Position numbers and translations under genes: made by a program
Notes under the pieces: model-generated
Seen by the model: only the letters and a program-made list of their open reading frames with translations
Told to the model about the DNA's origin: nothing
The model's database searches: none
NCBI GenBank assembly: GCA_963971405.1
Contig: OZ020490.1
Span: forward strand, 24,701,464 to 24,765,463
Length of the DNA: 64,000 nt
Direction of reading: 5' to 3'
DNA from: Psococerastis gibbosa
Lineage: Eukaryota > Arthropoda > Insecta > Psocodea > Psocidae
Shown: positions 19,204-31,563 of the stretch, in pieces
Layout: every line of letters begins with the position of its first letter
How positions within the stretch are numbered: position 1 is the first letter of the stretch

Positions 19204-20302
19204 TGTAGGTGGAATGACTTTAAAAGGTGTGTTCAATTAGTGCCACATAGGCTACTATTTCTACTTGTAATTGAACATTTTATTTACCTTACAAAACCTT
19301 ATTTTTGCCTCCACAGTCAATATTTCATTACAATTCAGAATATGTTAAAATGTTAGTGGAATAAGGTCACTGTCAACACACAAGTTAGGTTGTATATGCC
19401 AGCTACATTAAGGTGCAATTTGTGTATCAAGTTATTGTGTAGATTAAAATGCAATTGTAACGTAATTTGCCTTTTTCAAACAGTTACTAATAAGATCTTA
19501 CACATGGTCAAAACTGACTCGTAAGTGTCCAACTAAACGTGATTAAATTATTGTAGGTCACACATTTCACATTTTTTTGTTAACTAGGCATATATGGTTG
19601 TGCTAACATCTTACGGGCATATCTCATAGCACTGACAAGAGATCTATCAAAGTGAGTGCGTAGGTTTTAAAAATTTGAATTTAAAAAATTGTAATTTACC
19701 AAATGTACCTTTTACTATTTTTCCTTCTCACTTGAACACTTCACAAACAAGGAATGAATGATGAATTAAACAAATTTTAGTTGTTTTGCTACACAAATGA
19801 GTTGCACATGCTAACGTTTTTCCATTTTGAAAATTAAAACCATGTAATATATGTAAGGTGTTGGATGGTATACAACTGAAAATGTTTAAAAAAAACAGGC
19901 ACATGAAATATGTTTACTCACCTCACTTCCCGTCATAGTTCAATTTGATATTGGCTCACAAACTTATTAAAATTTATAAAATTATTAAAGGCCGCTGTGT
20001 GTTGTCCAGTCCAATGTCGGAATGTCGGATGCATAGACAAAATACTAATACAGATCGTCATCTGCCATAGTAAAAATTCACGGAAAATAAGAAATGATGT
20101 TGGCAACCCTGCTATTTTTTGATTGGCTATCATAAGGCCCCAACTTCCATGCGTCTGCGCATGCGTCGGAATTATGGTGCGCTGTTATATTTAGCTTACT
20201 AGCAAGACTTCTATTTTATCCTATGCTTAGCTTATGAGATAAGGTTTTTTTAATGCTACTTATTTGTAAACCCGCTCTTTTTCAAATTCATGGGTCAAGT
20301 TA
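19204..20302. other. No gene recognised
   Basis: AT-rich spacer. No repeat family of the window was recognised and no coding signal is seen. Confidence 0.5.
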
Positions 20303-20560
20303 GGCGGCTATTCCACCGGCGACTTTACTTCATATTTGATTTTGACATTGACGTTTGTTTTGTTTTAAGGAGACTATTAGGCCTATGTAGATGTATTATA
20401 AATTAAGTTATAATATGGTAGCAGACATCATTAATAAGTCTCTACCATATTATAACTTAATTTATAATACATCTACATAGGCCTAATAGACTCCTTAAAA
20501 CTAAACAAACGTCTATGACAAAATCAAATATGAAGTAAAATCGCCAGTGGAATAGCCGCC
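20303..20560. mobile_element. Harbinger-like MITE family B, copy B2
   Basis: TTA duplications at 20300-20302 and 20561-20563. The arms GGCGGCTATTCCACCGGCGA and TCGCCAGTGGAATAGCCGCC pair almost end to end. The loop contains ATGGTAGCAGACATC and its inverted partner, the core block shared by all Harbinger-like MITEs here. Confidence 0.88.
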
Positions 20561-20614
20561 TTAACGGAGTAACCTGCTTTTGAATTTCCTATAAGAAACA
20601 CATGGGGCCATTCT

Positions 20615-20897
20615 TAACAAGCCACAGGGAGCAACTTGCTATCTGGGACGAGAAAAACAATATTAATTCATGGTGAAATGATATTTTAGACGGAATTGAA
20701 CTGCTATGTTCATACAGAAATTAAATTTAAGCTCACCTACTCTCATACGGTGCGTATAAGAAGCGCATAACATTAGGTGAATTTTACTTTATTTCTACAA
20801 GAGGATTGCATTTGAATTGCGTGTAAAATATTATTTTGCAATGAAATAACATTCTTTTTGTCGTCCCAGGTAGCAAGTTGCTCCCTGTGGGTTTCTT
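20615..20897. mobile_element. Foldback element, AAGCCACAGGGAGCAAC type
   Basis: Inverted arms of about 40 bp: CACAGGGAGCAACTTGCTA at the left and TAGCAAGTTGCTCCCTGTG at the right, then GGGACGA/TCGTCCC. Only one copy is seen, and the target duplication is unclear. Confidence 0.75.
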
Positions 20898-22045
20898 ACA
20901 AATGACACCATGCGTTTTTTATGGCAAATTCACAAGCAGATTACCCCGTTCAAGCACGATTAAAACGTATCACAGGCTGAAAGAAACGGTAAAGACTGAT
21001 TGTGACAATGTAAAAGTGCTAATCTACTGATTCAAATGACATGTCATCACAGTAAAAAAAAGTATCGTAGTAAATTTAATTTGATTGTTACAATCAGCCC
21101 TTACAGTGTCTCTGTGCCAGTGATAGGGTTTGCTCCTAGCCTACATTACTTGACTTATCAGGCGGTGAATAGAAAGTAGGTACTATACCTACGTAACTTA
21201 CTGACAACAGGTCTATTGCCAAATATTAACAATACAGTAGAAACAACCAGTGAAGGTTACAATGCCTACTTGTTTCTCTTTTTTATTGTACTGATTAATA
21301 CTTCTTATTTATATTAAAAGTGCCAAAGACGCAATAATTAGTATCATTGCAACTGCCAAAGCTTCAACATTGTTAGAAAATATTGGAGATTATACTGTAC
21401 ATTACATTTCAATAATGCAGTAGATATTATACGGAAGCATAAGTTAGGTAACTGAAGTGGCGTCTTTGAATCTTATTAATAATAAGTGTGCTTAGAGATT
21501 ACAAAACTCCACTAATTAAAGGCAAACATCGCATTGTTATAATAAAATTAATATGTAGTAGATTTCGGCATTATAACTTTTTTCTGTTTAGATGTCGGTC
21601 GGATGTCCGTTGTTTTCATAGAAATATATTAACTAGAACGGCGGGAGGCATAGTAACCCTTACGGGGCGCCCCTTCATCATAAGCCAAATATCAGAGATA
21701 AGTATCAACGTTAAATATGTCGAAGTCTTACACATTGCAGAACGGATATCTGACTCGGTCTCAACCCTGTACTTAGCTTATAGAGGCTACACTAGCCGCC
21801 ATGTTGACAAGGATCTGCAGCCACGGGATGTTTGTAGTAAATCACAAACAGGTGTTACCAACATAAAATTAAAAAAAATTACAATTTCGCGGTTGGCTAT
21901 CGTGTGTTGGGATCAGGGCCAAATGGCCAATCAGAACAGTTCCCGCGTATAACAAAAACCTCCATTGAAGTTAAACGCCCCTGGTTGGTGCTATTACGCG
22001 CCAGCAGTCCAAGTTAGCTACAGATGGCCATGCCACCACTGTGGG
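20898..22045. other. No gene recognised
   Basis: The 154-codon + frame at 21488-21952 has no motif I can place and its composition is like its surroundings, so I do not call it a gene. Nothing else is resolved. Confidence 0.45.
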
Positions 22046-22048
22046 TCA

Positions 22049-22428
22049 GGCGTCCATTCCATTGACCGGCTAGGGCTATTTCCAAAAACAGTGACGTGGT
22101 AGCAGACATTCAAGACTTAGGTTGCGTTTCCAAAGATCTCGCATTGCAGAATACAAATGACATTGACGGAAATTAGAGTTTTTGTTTTTATAGAAATCTA
22201 TTAAAATGTTTGTACTTAACATATCCCATGACGCCATTTTTTAATTTTAGTTTGTTTGTAATTTTACTGTATGATCATTGATCAATTTTAACTATGGCAT
22301 AGAGGAAAATAAACATTTCCGTCAATTCTGCAATGCGAGGTCGATGGAAACGCCACCTAAGTCTTGGATGTCTGCTACCACGTCACTGTTGTTGGAAATA
22401 GCCCTAGCCGGTCAATGGAATGGGCACC
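22049..22428. mobile_element. Harbinger-like MITE family A, copy A2 (inverted)
   Basis: It has the family A arms (GGCGTCCATTCCATTGACCG and the inverse), but the internal asymmetric part is reversed relative to A1, A3, A4 and A5. Flanks are TCA and TAA, so the duplication has drifted or does not survive. Confidence 0.85.
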
Positions 22429-22697
22429 TAAGCCGGTTTTGTTACCTAGGCCTGATCAGCCCGACGTTTCAGAACTTTTGCGTAAGCCTGCAGATTTACC
22501 TGATGAGCTTCGTTTTTTCACTAGTAAGGAAACGTTGCCATGTAGGTGTCAAACTGCACATACTGAGCTACAAGGTCCACGTTCAAATGACTATTGTGTC
22601 TAGTTTTGCCCTAAAGATAAGGTAATAGGAATAAGATTACCAAAAGAGAAAAATTCTAAGCTATGTAATGATGACATTGAGCACGTTAGCATAGGCT
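22429..22697 (+). pseudogene. Unidentified coding-like remnant
   Basis: From the MITE edge to the LTR edge one + frame has a single stop in about 85 codons (PKPVLLPRPDQPDVSELLRK, then DELRFFTSKETLPC and IGIRLPKEKN). It is cut on both sides by younger insertions. I do not recognise the family; an old retroelement polyprotein is possible. Confidence 0.35.
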
Positions 22698-23084
22698 TGT
22701 AGCTTGTCGAAGGACGATGCAATTGAATAGGCAGTGTAGACTTGAATTGGTTTGTATTGCAGTGCTTCGACTCAAGTTAGAGTAATTTAACACACAGTGG
22801 TTACAATATGAGCTGTGAGACGAGAACGATACATGCTTACAATTAATATTGAATTTGATCCAGCCTGCTTCCATATAGAAAAACCAACTCTGTGTCCACA
22901 GCTAAAGGAGCTGATGAGACACAGAGGGTAGATTAAAGATATTATTGAATAAGAGAAATAAATACGTAAAAGGAAGATTGAGGAATATTGAATTATCTGA
23001 ATGTGAACAGCGCCATCTAACGGGAAAAAGGTGAAGCTGGAAGCAGACTGGTTATTACACATGTGGGACTAAGTGGTCCCCACA
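22698..23084 (-). mobile_element. 3' LTR of CsRn1-like Gypsy element
   Basis: On the minus strand it begins TGTGGGGACC and ends AAGCTACA (TG...CA). A polypurine tract AGGAGGGGGGTAA lies immediately before it, as expected for the 3' LTR, and the Pol stop is about 11 bases before the tract. A matching 5' LTR was not found beyond 25.9 kb. Confidence 0.75.
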
Positions 23085-23095
23085 TTACCCCCCTC

Positions 23096-25894
23096 CTAAG
23101 ACTGGAAGTCGGAGAAATGTCGTGGAACGTGGATGTGACGACCTGAGCGAGTGGTGCGAGTCGGTGGTGTCGGCACGACGTCAGTGGCAGGAAGTGGTGA
23201 GGAGACCTTCTCCTGAGGTTTATCTTGAGCAGGATGCTGATGCGGGGGGTTGATCGTAGACTGGTGAGACGGTTCGTCTGTACTGGCATTAATGTAGGCC
23301 GGCTTGACCCTGTCCATTGACACAGTAACCGCACGACCGCGGCTTGAAATCGTAACTGTTTTGTCGGTGCGACTTAACACCGGGAATGGTCCCGCATAAG
23401 GACGTTCGAGGGAAGCACGGACGTGGTCTTGTCTCACGAAAACGTGCGTGGCCTTGGCAAGGTCTTGTGGGATGAATGTTTGATGAGCCCCGTGTCTCTT
23501 GACGCGAGTGGGGCGTAGTGAGTCGAATTTCCTTCGAAGTGAGATGAGAGTGTCCGCCGGACTCTGATTTGAAGGAGGAGTTGTCAGCATCTGTCCTGGT
23601 AGTCTTAATGGTTCACCATAGACCAGATCTGCTGGAGAAGCTTGAAGATCTTTCTTAAGAGTGGCGCGCATGCCCAGTAAAACTAGCGGAAGGGCTTCCG
23701 TCCATTTGTCATTGGCATGACACATAATGGAGGCTTTGAGTGAGCGGTGCATACGCTCTACCATGCCGTTGGATGCAGGGTGGTAACTGGTAGTCCGTGC
23801 ATGGTGAAATCCGCATAATCGGGCCAGGTCAGCAAACAAATGGCTCTCAAACTGTCGGCCGCGATCTGTAGTAATTGTCTCCGGGCACCCAAACCGGCTG
23901 ATCCAGCAGGAAATGAGGGTTCTGGCGACGTTTTCGGCGGTGATGTTCACCATAGGAACGGCTTCCGGCCATCGCGTGAAACGGTCAACGAGTGTTAACA
24001 AATACGTGTAGCCTTCCGACGGTGGTAATGGGCCTACAATGTCGAGGTGTATGTGCTGAAACCGTCGGTCAGGCTGAGTAAAGGTTCCAATCGCAGTGAG
24101 GGTGTGTCGATGTATCTTGGACAATTGACAGTTGACACACAGACGAGCCCAAGCGCGGCAATCCTTACGGATAGAAGGCCATATGTAGCGTTGGGCAACC
24201 AGGTTAGCAGACGCTGCTATTCCTGGGTGATGTAGGCTGTGTAGGTGCTCGAAAAGTTGTCGACGTAATGGTTTGGGCACAAATGGGCGTTGTATGTCTT
24301 GACTAGAATCGCACGTAAGGACTGAATCAGAGCCCGGAATGGGAACATCAACGAGGATGAGGGACGTCTTTCTACTGGACCGAAGCTCTTTGAGTTCTCT
24401 GTCGTCTTTCTGAGCAGAAGAAAGTTGCTCAGGAGATACGGGAGTAGAGATTGCTTCGATTCTTGAGAATGCATCAGCGGCCAAGTTGTCCTGCCCAGCG
24501 ATGTATTGGATGTCCGTGGTGAATTGAGAGACGAATTCCATTTGCCGCATTTGGCGAGGTGAGCAACTTGTTTTTGGATTCTGAAAAGCGTGCGTCAACG
24601 GTTTGTGATCGGTATACACGACAAAAGCGCGCGCTTCTAGCAGGTAACGGAAATGACGAATGGCGTCGTGTACCGCAAGCAATTCGCGATCGTAGGCGGA
24701 CCATGTTCGTTGGTTTTCTTTAAGTTTCTGCGAGAAGAATGCCAATGGCTGCCAATGATCGTTGATCCGTTGTTGGACTGTAGCTCCGATACTGGTGTCT
24801 GATGCATCTGTGACTAGTGCAATCGGAGCCGTATGATCTGGATGCGCGAGTAGGGTGATGCGTGCCAGACTGTGTTTGCATGAGCTGAAAGCTTCGGTAA
24901 GCTTTGTTGTCCATGGTATCGTAGCGTTCCCTTTTACCTTGTCTCCAGATAACAACGTGTTGAGTGGTGCTTGTTCGTTGGCTGCATTTGGTAGGAACCG
25001 GCGGTAGTAGTTAATCATGCCAAGGAAACGGCGTAGATCTTTGAATGTCTTTGGAAGAGGGTATTCAGTGAGTGCCTTTACCCTGTCTGGTAGGGCTTGT
25101 GTGCCTTCTGCTGACACGAGGTAACCAAGAAAGCTGATTGACCCAACGCCGAGGGTACACTTGCTAGGATTAATGACTAGGCCATATTCTCGGAATCGTT
25201 GGAAGAGTTGACGTAGGTGTGATTCGTGCTCCTGCTTATCACTCGATGCAACCAGTGCGTCGTCGATGTATGAATATGCCCACGGGAGGTCGCGTAGGAT
25301 GTTATCCATGAAGCGTTGGAAGGTTTGAGCAGCATTGCGAAGACCGAATGTCATGAATGGGAATTCGAAAAGGCCGAACGGAGTATTTATTGCTGTCTTT
25401 GGAATGTCACCATTGGAAACTGGTATCTGGGTGAATGCTTTGACCAGGTCTATTTTGCTGAATACGGTTTTTCCTCGCAATTCTGCACTGAAATCTGCGA
25501 TGTGGCGGACTGGGTACGCGTCAGGAATTGTTCGAGCATTGAGCCGTCTGTAGTCCCCGCATGGGCGCCATGAATGGTCGCTTTTAGGTACTAGGTGTAA
25601 TGGTGAGGCCCATGGGCTGTCGGACGGACGACATACGCCGGTCTGGATCATGTCGTTGAACTCCTTTTTGGCGATAATAAACTTGTCCGGGGCCAACCGG
25701 CGTGGGCGAGCGGAGACGGGAGGTCCGTCTGTCGTTCTAATGTAGTGGACCGTGGAGTGTTTGACCTGGTCTGTGGGTTGTCTCGGCCGCGTGAGGTCGC
25801 TAAACTCCTCAATTATTACTTTTAGACTGGCCGGGGTACTGTGCGGTATTGTTAAGGTAGAAACGCTAGGTTGCTTGGAGGGGCTTTGACACAT
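23096..25894 (-). CDS. Ty3/Gypsy Pol, CsRn1-like: RT-RNase H-integrase (932 codons)
   Basis: An uninterrupted frame. The RT has [11 protein letters not shown] (about 108-118), KIDLVKAF and YIDD (209-212, catalytic pair). RNase H has Asp363, Glu404, Asp429 and Asp474. The integrase has an HHCC zinc site (His552/His556, Cys586/Cys589) and Asp618, Asp677 and Glu713 with the D-35-E spacing. [14 protein letters not shown] domain and Pro-rich tail follow. The [11 protein letters not shown] start and [12 protein letters not shown] block are like CsRn1/Kabuki elements. Protease, gag and the 5' LTR are absent; an in-frame TGA lies about 12 bases before the first ATG and a different repeat starts near 25.94 kb. 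It cannot be mobile alone but all visible catalytic residues are intact. Confidence 0.93.
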   Translation of the reverse strand: MCQSPSKQPSVSTLTIPHSTPASLKVIIEEFSDLTRPRQPTDQVKHSTVHYIRTTDGPPVSARPRRLAPDKFIIAKKEFNDMIQTGVCRPSDSPWASPLHLVPKSDHSWRPCGDYRRLNARTIPDAYPVRHIADFSAELRGKTVFSKIDLVKAFTQIPVSNGDIPKTAINTPFGLFEFPFMTFGLRNAAQTFQRFMDNILRDLPWAYSYIDDALVASSDKQEHESHLRQLFQRFREYGLVINPSKCTLGVGSISFLGYLVSAEGTQALPDRVKALTEYPLPKTFKDLRRFLGMINYYRRFLPNAANEQAPLNTLLSGDKVKGNATIPWTTKLTEAFSSCKHSLARITLLAHPDHTAPIALVTDASDTSIGATVQQRINDHWQPLAFFSQKLKENQRTWSAYDRELLAVHDAIRHFRYLLEARAFVVYTDHKPLTHAFQNPKTSCSPRQMRQMEFVSQFTTDIQYIAGQDNLAADAFSRIEAISTPVSPEQLSSAQKDDRELKELRSSRKTSLILVDVPIPGSDSVLTCDSSQDIQRPFVPKPLRRQLFEHLHSLHHPGIAASANLVAQRYIWPSIRKDCRAWARLCVNCQLSKIHRHTLTAIGTFTQPDRRFQHIHLDIVGPLPPSEGYTYLLTLVDRFTRWPEAVPMVNITAENVARTLISCWISRFGCPETITTDRGRQFESHLFADLARLCGFHHARTTSYHPASNGMVERMHRSLKASIMCHANDKWTEALPLVLLGMRATLKKDLQASPADLVYGEPLRLPGQMLTTPPSNQSPADTLISLRRKFDSLRPTRVKRHGAHQTFIPQDLAKATHVFVRQDHVRASLERPYAGPFPVLSRTDKTVTISSRGRAVTVSMDRVKPAYINASTDEPSHQSTINPPHQHPAQDKPQEKVSSPLPATDVVPTPPTRTTRSGRHIHVPRHFSDFQS

Positions 25895-25939
25895 TCGAAA
25901 ACGAAGTCAAGTATGTAGAGTATCGAGTGTACTTTGACA

Positions 25940-26100
25940 TGCCTTCTAACAGTGGTTTTTCGTTGCCTTCTGCATTTTTATGCCGTTGACTCTTCATTGA
26001 GTTCATTCACCTTCGGGGCCAACCCCATGACAAATGAGTACCTTAGTAGTGGTTGCTTATTTAGTGGCGGCAACTATTCGCCCCGTCACAAAGTCTACGT
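25940..26100 (-). repeat. Dispersed repeat fragment, REP-M
   Basis: The minus strand contains ACTCAATGAAGAGTCAACGG and GCAGAAGGCAACG, shared with 61240-61305 on the plus strand. Such GAAGGCAACGGGAAACCACT strings are frequent in insect repeats. It abuts the broken 5' end of the CsRn1-like Pol. Confidence 0.6.
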
Positions 26101-26389
26101 CGGGTTCTAGTGGCTTTCCCTAGACAAGCCTGCACCACCAGACTTGTTACCACACCCTCTGATTATGCCGCTGCTTGGTCGGGGACTGCTTATGCGTTAT
26201 ATTCGCTATCTGCCACCTGTGACCCCACTAGTAGCCTGCAGCTCAGCCCTAGCACTAATAGACTATACACAAATGAACTAAATAGAATAAATACAATTTA
26301 CGAGGCAGTACGATATGTTACAGAGAAATTAATTCAAAACAACATGACAGTAGGTACTATGCGTGGAACATTAGGCCACAACAAAGTAA

Positions 26390-27730
26390 CTTACAATAAA
26401 AAGACGCCAGATGGGCGAAAGGGCGATGTGCAAGACTGTGGCAACCACCGACATATAAAACTGCACTGCCATGCAATGAGGTGGATGGAAAGGGTGGTTG
26501 AGAGAAGACTCAGAGTTCTAATAAATGAGACCATCTCCAAAAACCAACTAGGATTCATGCCAGGTCGAGGAACTACAGATGGAATATACGACACATTGCA
26601 AGGACTCTGCTAGAAAAACATCGAGAAAAGAAAAAACCTGTTCATTGTGTTCGTGGACGTGGAAAAAGCCTATGATAGAATACCGAGAAGTTTAATCTGG
26701 GATGTGTTGGAAGAGAGACGAGTTCCGCAAAGCTATATAAGGCTAATAAAGAATATGTACGAGTGCGTAGTGCGGCAGGGGTCGGTTACACCTTCCCAGT
26801 AATTTATGGGTTGCATCAGGGGTCAACCTTGAACCGCTGTTGTTCGTTCTCATAATGGACGTAGTGACCAGGCAGATGCAAGGGCAAGCGCCAGAAAGCC
26901 TTCTCTTCGTTGATGATATCCTCCTGGTAGGAGACTCGCGAGAAGATGTCGAGAGTACTCTCAGACTGTGGGTGGAAACGGTGGAGCGCCAGGGGCTTAA
27001 AGTGAATCGCAAGAAAACAGAGTACATGGAATGCATAAGCCAGGAACCTGGATCGATAAAAGTAGATAACCAAAACCTAGAGAAGGCCAAGACATTCAAA
27101 TATCTACGAGCAACGTTACGCGAGAATGGCGGCTGTGAAGACGATGTAAAAGTACGGGTAACCTCAGGTTGGGCCAAGTGGCGAGATATGGCGGAGATCT
27201 TGAAGGATAGGAGAATGCCGAAAAATTCAAATCAAATTCCGCATATACGTACAAGCAAGCGGTGAGACCGTGTATGACCTACCGAGCGGAGTGCTGGCCA
27301 TTGCGGAGGAGAAAGAGCAATTGCTGCATGTGGCTGGGATACGCATGTTGCGTTAATATCTGGGTTACAAATTAACAGGCAGGAGGAGAAACGAGGGCAT
27401 CCGGGCGGAGATGCAAGTAGCACCGATCACCGATAAAGTCAGGGAACGAAGACTGGCGTGGTGGGGCCATACGTTAAGAAGAGAAGATGGACACCTGCTA
27501 CAACGTGTAAGGGACTGCACGGTAGAGGGCCCAAGACCTATAGGACGACCGAGGATGTCCCTTGTAACGAAAGTGAGAGAGGACCTCAGAACCTTCGGTC
27601 TCTCGCCGGATATGATTGATTCCAAAAACCGAAACACCTGGAAGAATAAGATCCGTGCCACTGACCCCGTGGGAGGGATGAGGCGCCGTAAAAAAAAAAA
27701 AGGCCTGCATGGGTGTAAGCGACAAAAATA
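26390..27730 (+). pseudogene. 5'-truncated RTE-like LINE, reverse transcriptase and C-terminus
   Basis: RT motifs run in order across several frames: [55 protein letters not shown] (first Asp), SLLFVDDILLVGDSREDVE (catalytic pair, about 26903-26958), LKVNRKKTEYMEC, WWGHTLRR and the ending KNRNTWKNKIRATDPVGG. Stops or shifts occur near 26613, 26800 and 27265-27420. It ends in a run of about 12 A at 27690-27701. The endonuclease half is missing, the usual result of incomplete reverse transcription. Dead. Confidence 0.85.
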
Positions 27731-28084
27731 AATTTTTGATATAATGCAAACATGCTTTCCAATTTGTAAATTAGTAGATAGACAATGTGTAATTTCATAG
27801 TAAATAATTTCCTCATGGATAAATTTCGGATGCCTAAGGGGGGGGGGGGACATCTATATATTGACAACCCCTTAAAACTCAATTGCATATTCTGGAACGA
27901 ACAGACCATTACATTGTAACAGTAGTAACAATGACACGGCACGCAATGTATTGGAGCGTGATTTTTCCATAATATCTTCAAAAAATAATTTTTTGCACAG
28001 AAGCAAATATTTTTAGGAAAGCAACCTGTTTGGCTTTGTTACTCTATTGAACACCTAAAACATACCTGAGGGTAGAATTCATCG

Positions 28085-28430
28085 ACAGAAAGATTCCACT
28101 GAAATTTTTTTTTTTTACCCCCAGAAGCAAACTACCAAGGGGCAAGCGACCCACTGCATTTTGTTAACATTAATAACGTTTTTGAGAATAACCCCCCCAA
28201 ATAAAGTTAGCCCAAAATAGAAATGAAAATCATCTCGAGGTATGATTTTTGTAAGCCTACGTGCCAAATTTCACCAAAATCGACGGAATAGTTTGCCCGG
28301 AAATCGACAGATAGCCAGACATTTCGTAAAACCCACTTTTTGGGTTCCTGGGACATCAAAACGCTTAAATCCGCTGAAATGTTGACCGTCACAAAGCTTT
28401 CCTTATACTACGTATAAATTGGAAAGCAAA
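28085..28430. repeat. REP-K repeat, copy 2 (inverted relative to 7540-7935)
   Basis: Shares CAAGGGGCAAGCGACCC, GCATTTTG, ATCTCGAGGTATGATTTTTG and CACAAAGCTTTCCTTATAC with copy 1. The (TGTC)n part of copy 1 is replaced here by unrelated sequence. It directly precedes a LINE remnant. Confidence 0.65.
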
Positions 28431-28479
28431 AATTAAAATGCACGGTCATAGCCTAATGTTTAACATAGAGAATCATATT

Positions 28480-29440
28480 TTTTGGCTTGCCTCACTGTGC
28501 CCCACAAAAGGCCGCGTGTTAATACCCAAGACTGCGGTGAAGTTCAAGGAAGTAAAATCAGACCATTACTGTTTGTTCTCTTTATCAATGACCTGTTCTT
28601 GCTGGAATGTGTTAAGCATTTCTTTGCTGATATGCTGATCTACTTGGCGGGAAAAAACCTAGTAGAATTAACTTCGAAGATGAATGCGGAACTGAATTTC
28701 ATTACTAGATGGTGTTTAATATTAAAAATCGAAGGCGATGGTTATTAGTTCGAGAGCTATGGAGTGTTTGGAAAAGTTGGTTCTTGGTGGTGATAGAATG
28801 GGTCAAATCCTTCAAGTATCTTGGAATACTCATTGATTCTCGCCTTACCTTAAATTTGAACTATGAGACGGTCACAAGTAAAACAAAATGCAAAATGTCG
28901 CTCCTTCGTAAGGTGTAATTCCTTCTACCATGTACCACTAAAGTCACTTTGTTCAACTCCTTAATTCGGCCGCACTACAGCTACTGTATAACAGTGTTTT
29001 ATCCGGCGAACCGCTCCGTGCTTGACGCTCTACAGAAGCTATGCCTATGCGTATTATCCTAAATAAACCTAGAGATGCCAGAAGGAACCGGGATGCAGAG
29101 GTGGCAGTCATGAGTCGAGGAATCTATTTTCTTCGAAGGCATGACATTTGTTTAAAATAGCCAAGGGTTTGCTTCCATCATATTTAAATTCCCTTGTCCA
29201 CTCGGACGTCCATCAACACGCTACAAGATATTTTACAGGATTTGCACAAGTTTCGGCCACTGGCTCATACCCAAAGTAATTTTTTTGCAAATGGTGTAGT
29301 ATACAATCGACTGAATCAAGCTATACGTGAGTGTGGAACAGTGTAGTCTTTTAAAAAGAAGGCAGGCGAAGAGCCGAAGAAGGTCGAGTGTATAACTTGA
29401 GCTGCAGTACAGCGGGAGCAGACATTTATTCGAGACATTA
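28480..29440 (+). pseudogene. CR1/Jockey-type LINE remnant (RT)
   Basis: GSKIRPLLFVLFINDLF is followed by HFFADMLIYLAG, where the usual F-A-D-D has lost one Asp. RWCLILKIE, then in another frame SFKYLGILIDSRLTLNLNYE, then TLFNSLIRPHYSYCITVFYP and LDALQKLCL follow in the order of the RT thumb region of these LINEs. Multiple stops and shifts are present. Both protein ends are gone or unreadable. Confidence 0.75.
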
Positions 29441-30390
29441 GGACCGAATTCAAATCAGCCTTTTGCTACCAAGCAACAACACAACAACCTGGCACGATTA
29501 GTAATTTCATGGCTTGAAATGCCACAGAACACTTTTTTAAATTAATTTTACTCTTCTTGTTGTACTCCGTTTTAGTCTTTCGTTTTGCCATGATGCTCAC
29601 AACAGTAATTTAATCAAAATCGAACTTACAATTCACAGAACAAGATAATATTTGATTCAATTCACGCACAAAAAGTATTTGTTTATTATTTACATTCGTG
29701 GCAGAATACTCGTTCACATTCGTGGCAGCAACAAGAGCGCTGCAAATGCGGCGGAATATCTCGGAACTACTGCGATACATTTTGGGGTGCAAAATATTAT
29801 TTGGTTTCAGGTCCAATTGTAAACAAAAATAACAAATTTTTAAATATCATGGTTTTTATGGCAAAATCGTGGAAAATAGCACACTAATAATGTAGATATA
29901 GACCATTAGCTAATATTAACATGCAAAACATCTCTCTTCCACTGAAGGTAAGATTGCATTTTCCAGAACTCTTTCTGAATATTGCGCTATTTTGTAATTT
30001 TTTAATGAAATTCTGAGCCTTAAAATTAAAATTCCATCGCATGGAAAATCTATATTGATGTTTCATGCTTCCAAGGAAGAGTGGCCGTTACAATTAACAT
30101 AATTCTGGTGGGTCAAAACTCCAGAACCAAAGAGGTCTGAACAGCGATTTCGATAGCATATCCTCTTAACTTTACTTATGAATTTTTTGGGTTTTATTGT
30201 ATTGAAAATAAAGCGAGATGTGGTATAGTATGGTATAAGATTGAGTATTGTTGTCTAAGCGTTTACTGTATTTACCATTAAGAGTGTGTATGAACTGTAA
30301 GTAGGTTAGAGAGGAAGTTATATGTAGAGGTACCTTGCACGGTACGAGGGATTAGAGATAGAACCTTCAAAGAGTTAACAATACAGTACA
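29441..30390. other. No gene recognised
   Basis: AT-rich spacer without a recognised repeat. Short minus-strand ORFs at 29610-30066 are AT-biased chance frames. Confidence 0.45.
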
Positions 30391-30391
30391 A

Positions 30392-30745
30392 TAATCGAAG
30401 TTATGTGAATTATTATTACGGACCTTACTTCACAATGCTGCCATTAAGCTGTTTTTTGAGTTGCATACAAATTTGCGTTTAATGCCGGTGCGTCACCTTC
30501 AACACCTACCAATTCAACTCATGAAGGAGGCTGACCCCTTCGGGATTGAAGGAATACGTCACCATCTTCAAGATGATGGGTCAGACGAATATACCAATCT
30601 ACACTTTTATGTACCTTGTCCTGGACATGGGTCTCCACATCCTCTATACAGAATTCAACTTAAACTTAAAATAGACTGTCACATGTGTTCTAATGATTAT
30701 TATTATGACATACCTCAGACACCTAGTACTGATGTTCCGTACTGA
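30392..30745 (+). CDS. Unidentified coding-like ORF, possible terminal exon
   Basis: The frame is open for 117 codons after a TAA, reading LRLMPVRHLQHLPIQLMKEA, DPFGIEGIRHHLQ and SPHPLYRIQLKLK, and stops at 30743-30745. The first candidate ATG is at about 30482. An AATAAA lies about 22 bases after the stop, which fits a real 3' end. Base composition is richer in GC than the flanks. The spacing L-P-x3-L ... E-x-D-P-x-G-I-x-G followed by alternating hydrophobics vaguely resembles the RTP801/DDIT4 domain, but the end of the protein does not, so I do not name it. No repeat copy is in the window. Confidence 0.4.
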
Positions 30746-30774
30746 TATGCTTGCACTACTTGTATGAAATAAAA

Positions 30775-31560
30775 AAATTGTCCAGATTTTGATTTTTTTT
30801 TTCTTTATACTGAGTTTACTCTTAAACAGTGTAAGGTTGTAGTTACTACAGCTACATACTGTAGATAGTGTCAACTCATTAGTGTACTTGGTAGCTATCT
30901 GGGAAAAGCTACATACTATAGCTAACTCAAGGATACTAACAGTTTTCTCAAAGGTCAGGCAAGTTTGCGTGTAAGTTCAACTACACCTACAGCTGACCCA
31001 GACAGCCGGCATACCAAACCACAATCATATACCTAGCCTTCACCGCCAGACCTGCTTCGTCACAAGGTACCTACAGTCGGCCATTCACCATTCACCTCTA
31101 CGTCACCACCTACGTCAGATTTTGTGCGGGCAAAAAATTTTAAGTTATACAAGCCCCAATAAATTTAAGTTAAACAGGCCCCATTATTATTATTCCCGGT
31201 ATTATAATAATCCCAAATCGCCATAAATCGGGCTGACGTCTTACAATAGAAACAGAGGAGCTAGGAGCTTAAAAACCAACAAACCTGCGGTACGGTAAGT
31301 CCAATTTAATAATAAAAACGTATGTAGAAGTCAGTAATCAACACGGGCTTACAATATTTAATTATAAAGCGTTAAGAGGAAAAAGTAGTACGTTTATACA
31401 ATCATCGCGTATTTTGTAATCATTTTTCTTAAAACATTTGAAAATTTCAAAGTCTTTACATTTATTCATACATATACGTGGTGTTGCAGAACTACCTCAT
31501 CCAACATTGCGGCATATATAAGATATTTAAACACTGCAAAGATGAAATCAGAATATAAAG
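30775..31560. other. No gene; CAG-family scrap
   Basis: Contains one CAG-family arm near 31190-31235 (CGGTATTATAATAATCCCAA, CGCCATAAATCGGGCTG) and short AGCTACATACT repeats near 30850-30920. Nothing coding. Confidence 0.45.
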
Positions 31561-31563
31561 ATA

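Noticed and set aside
21488..21952. 154-codon ORF
   Set aside because: No motif, AT-biased composition, no splice or polyadenylation context; length alone is not enough here.
24047..25573. ORFs in other frames inside 23.1-25.9 kb
   Set aside because: Shadows of the 932-codon Pol frame.
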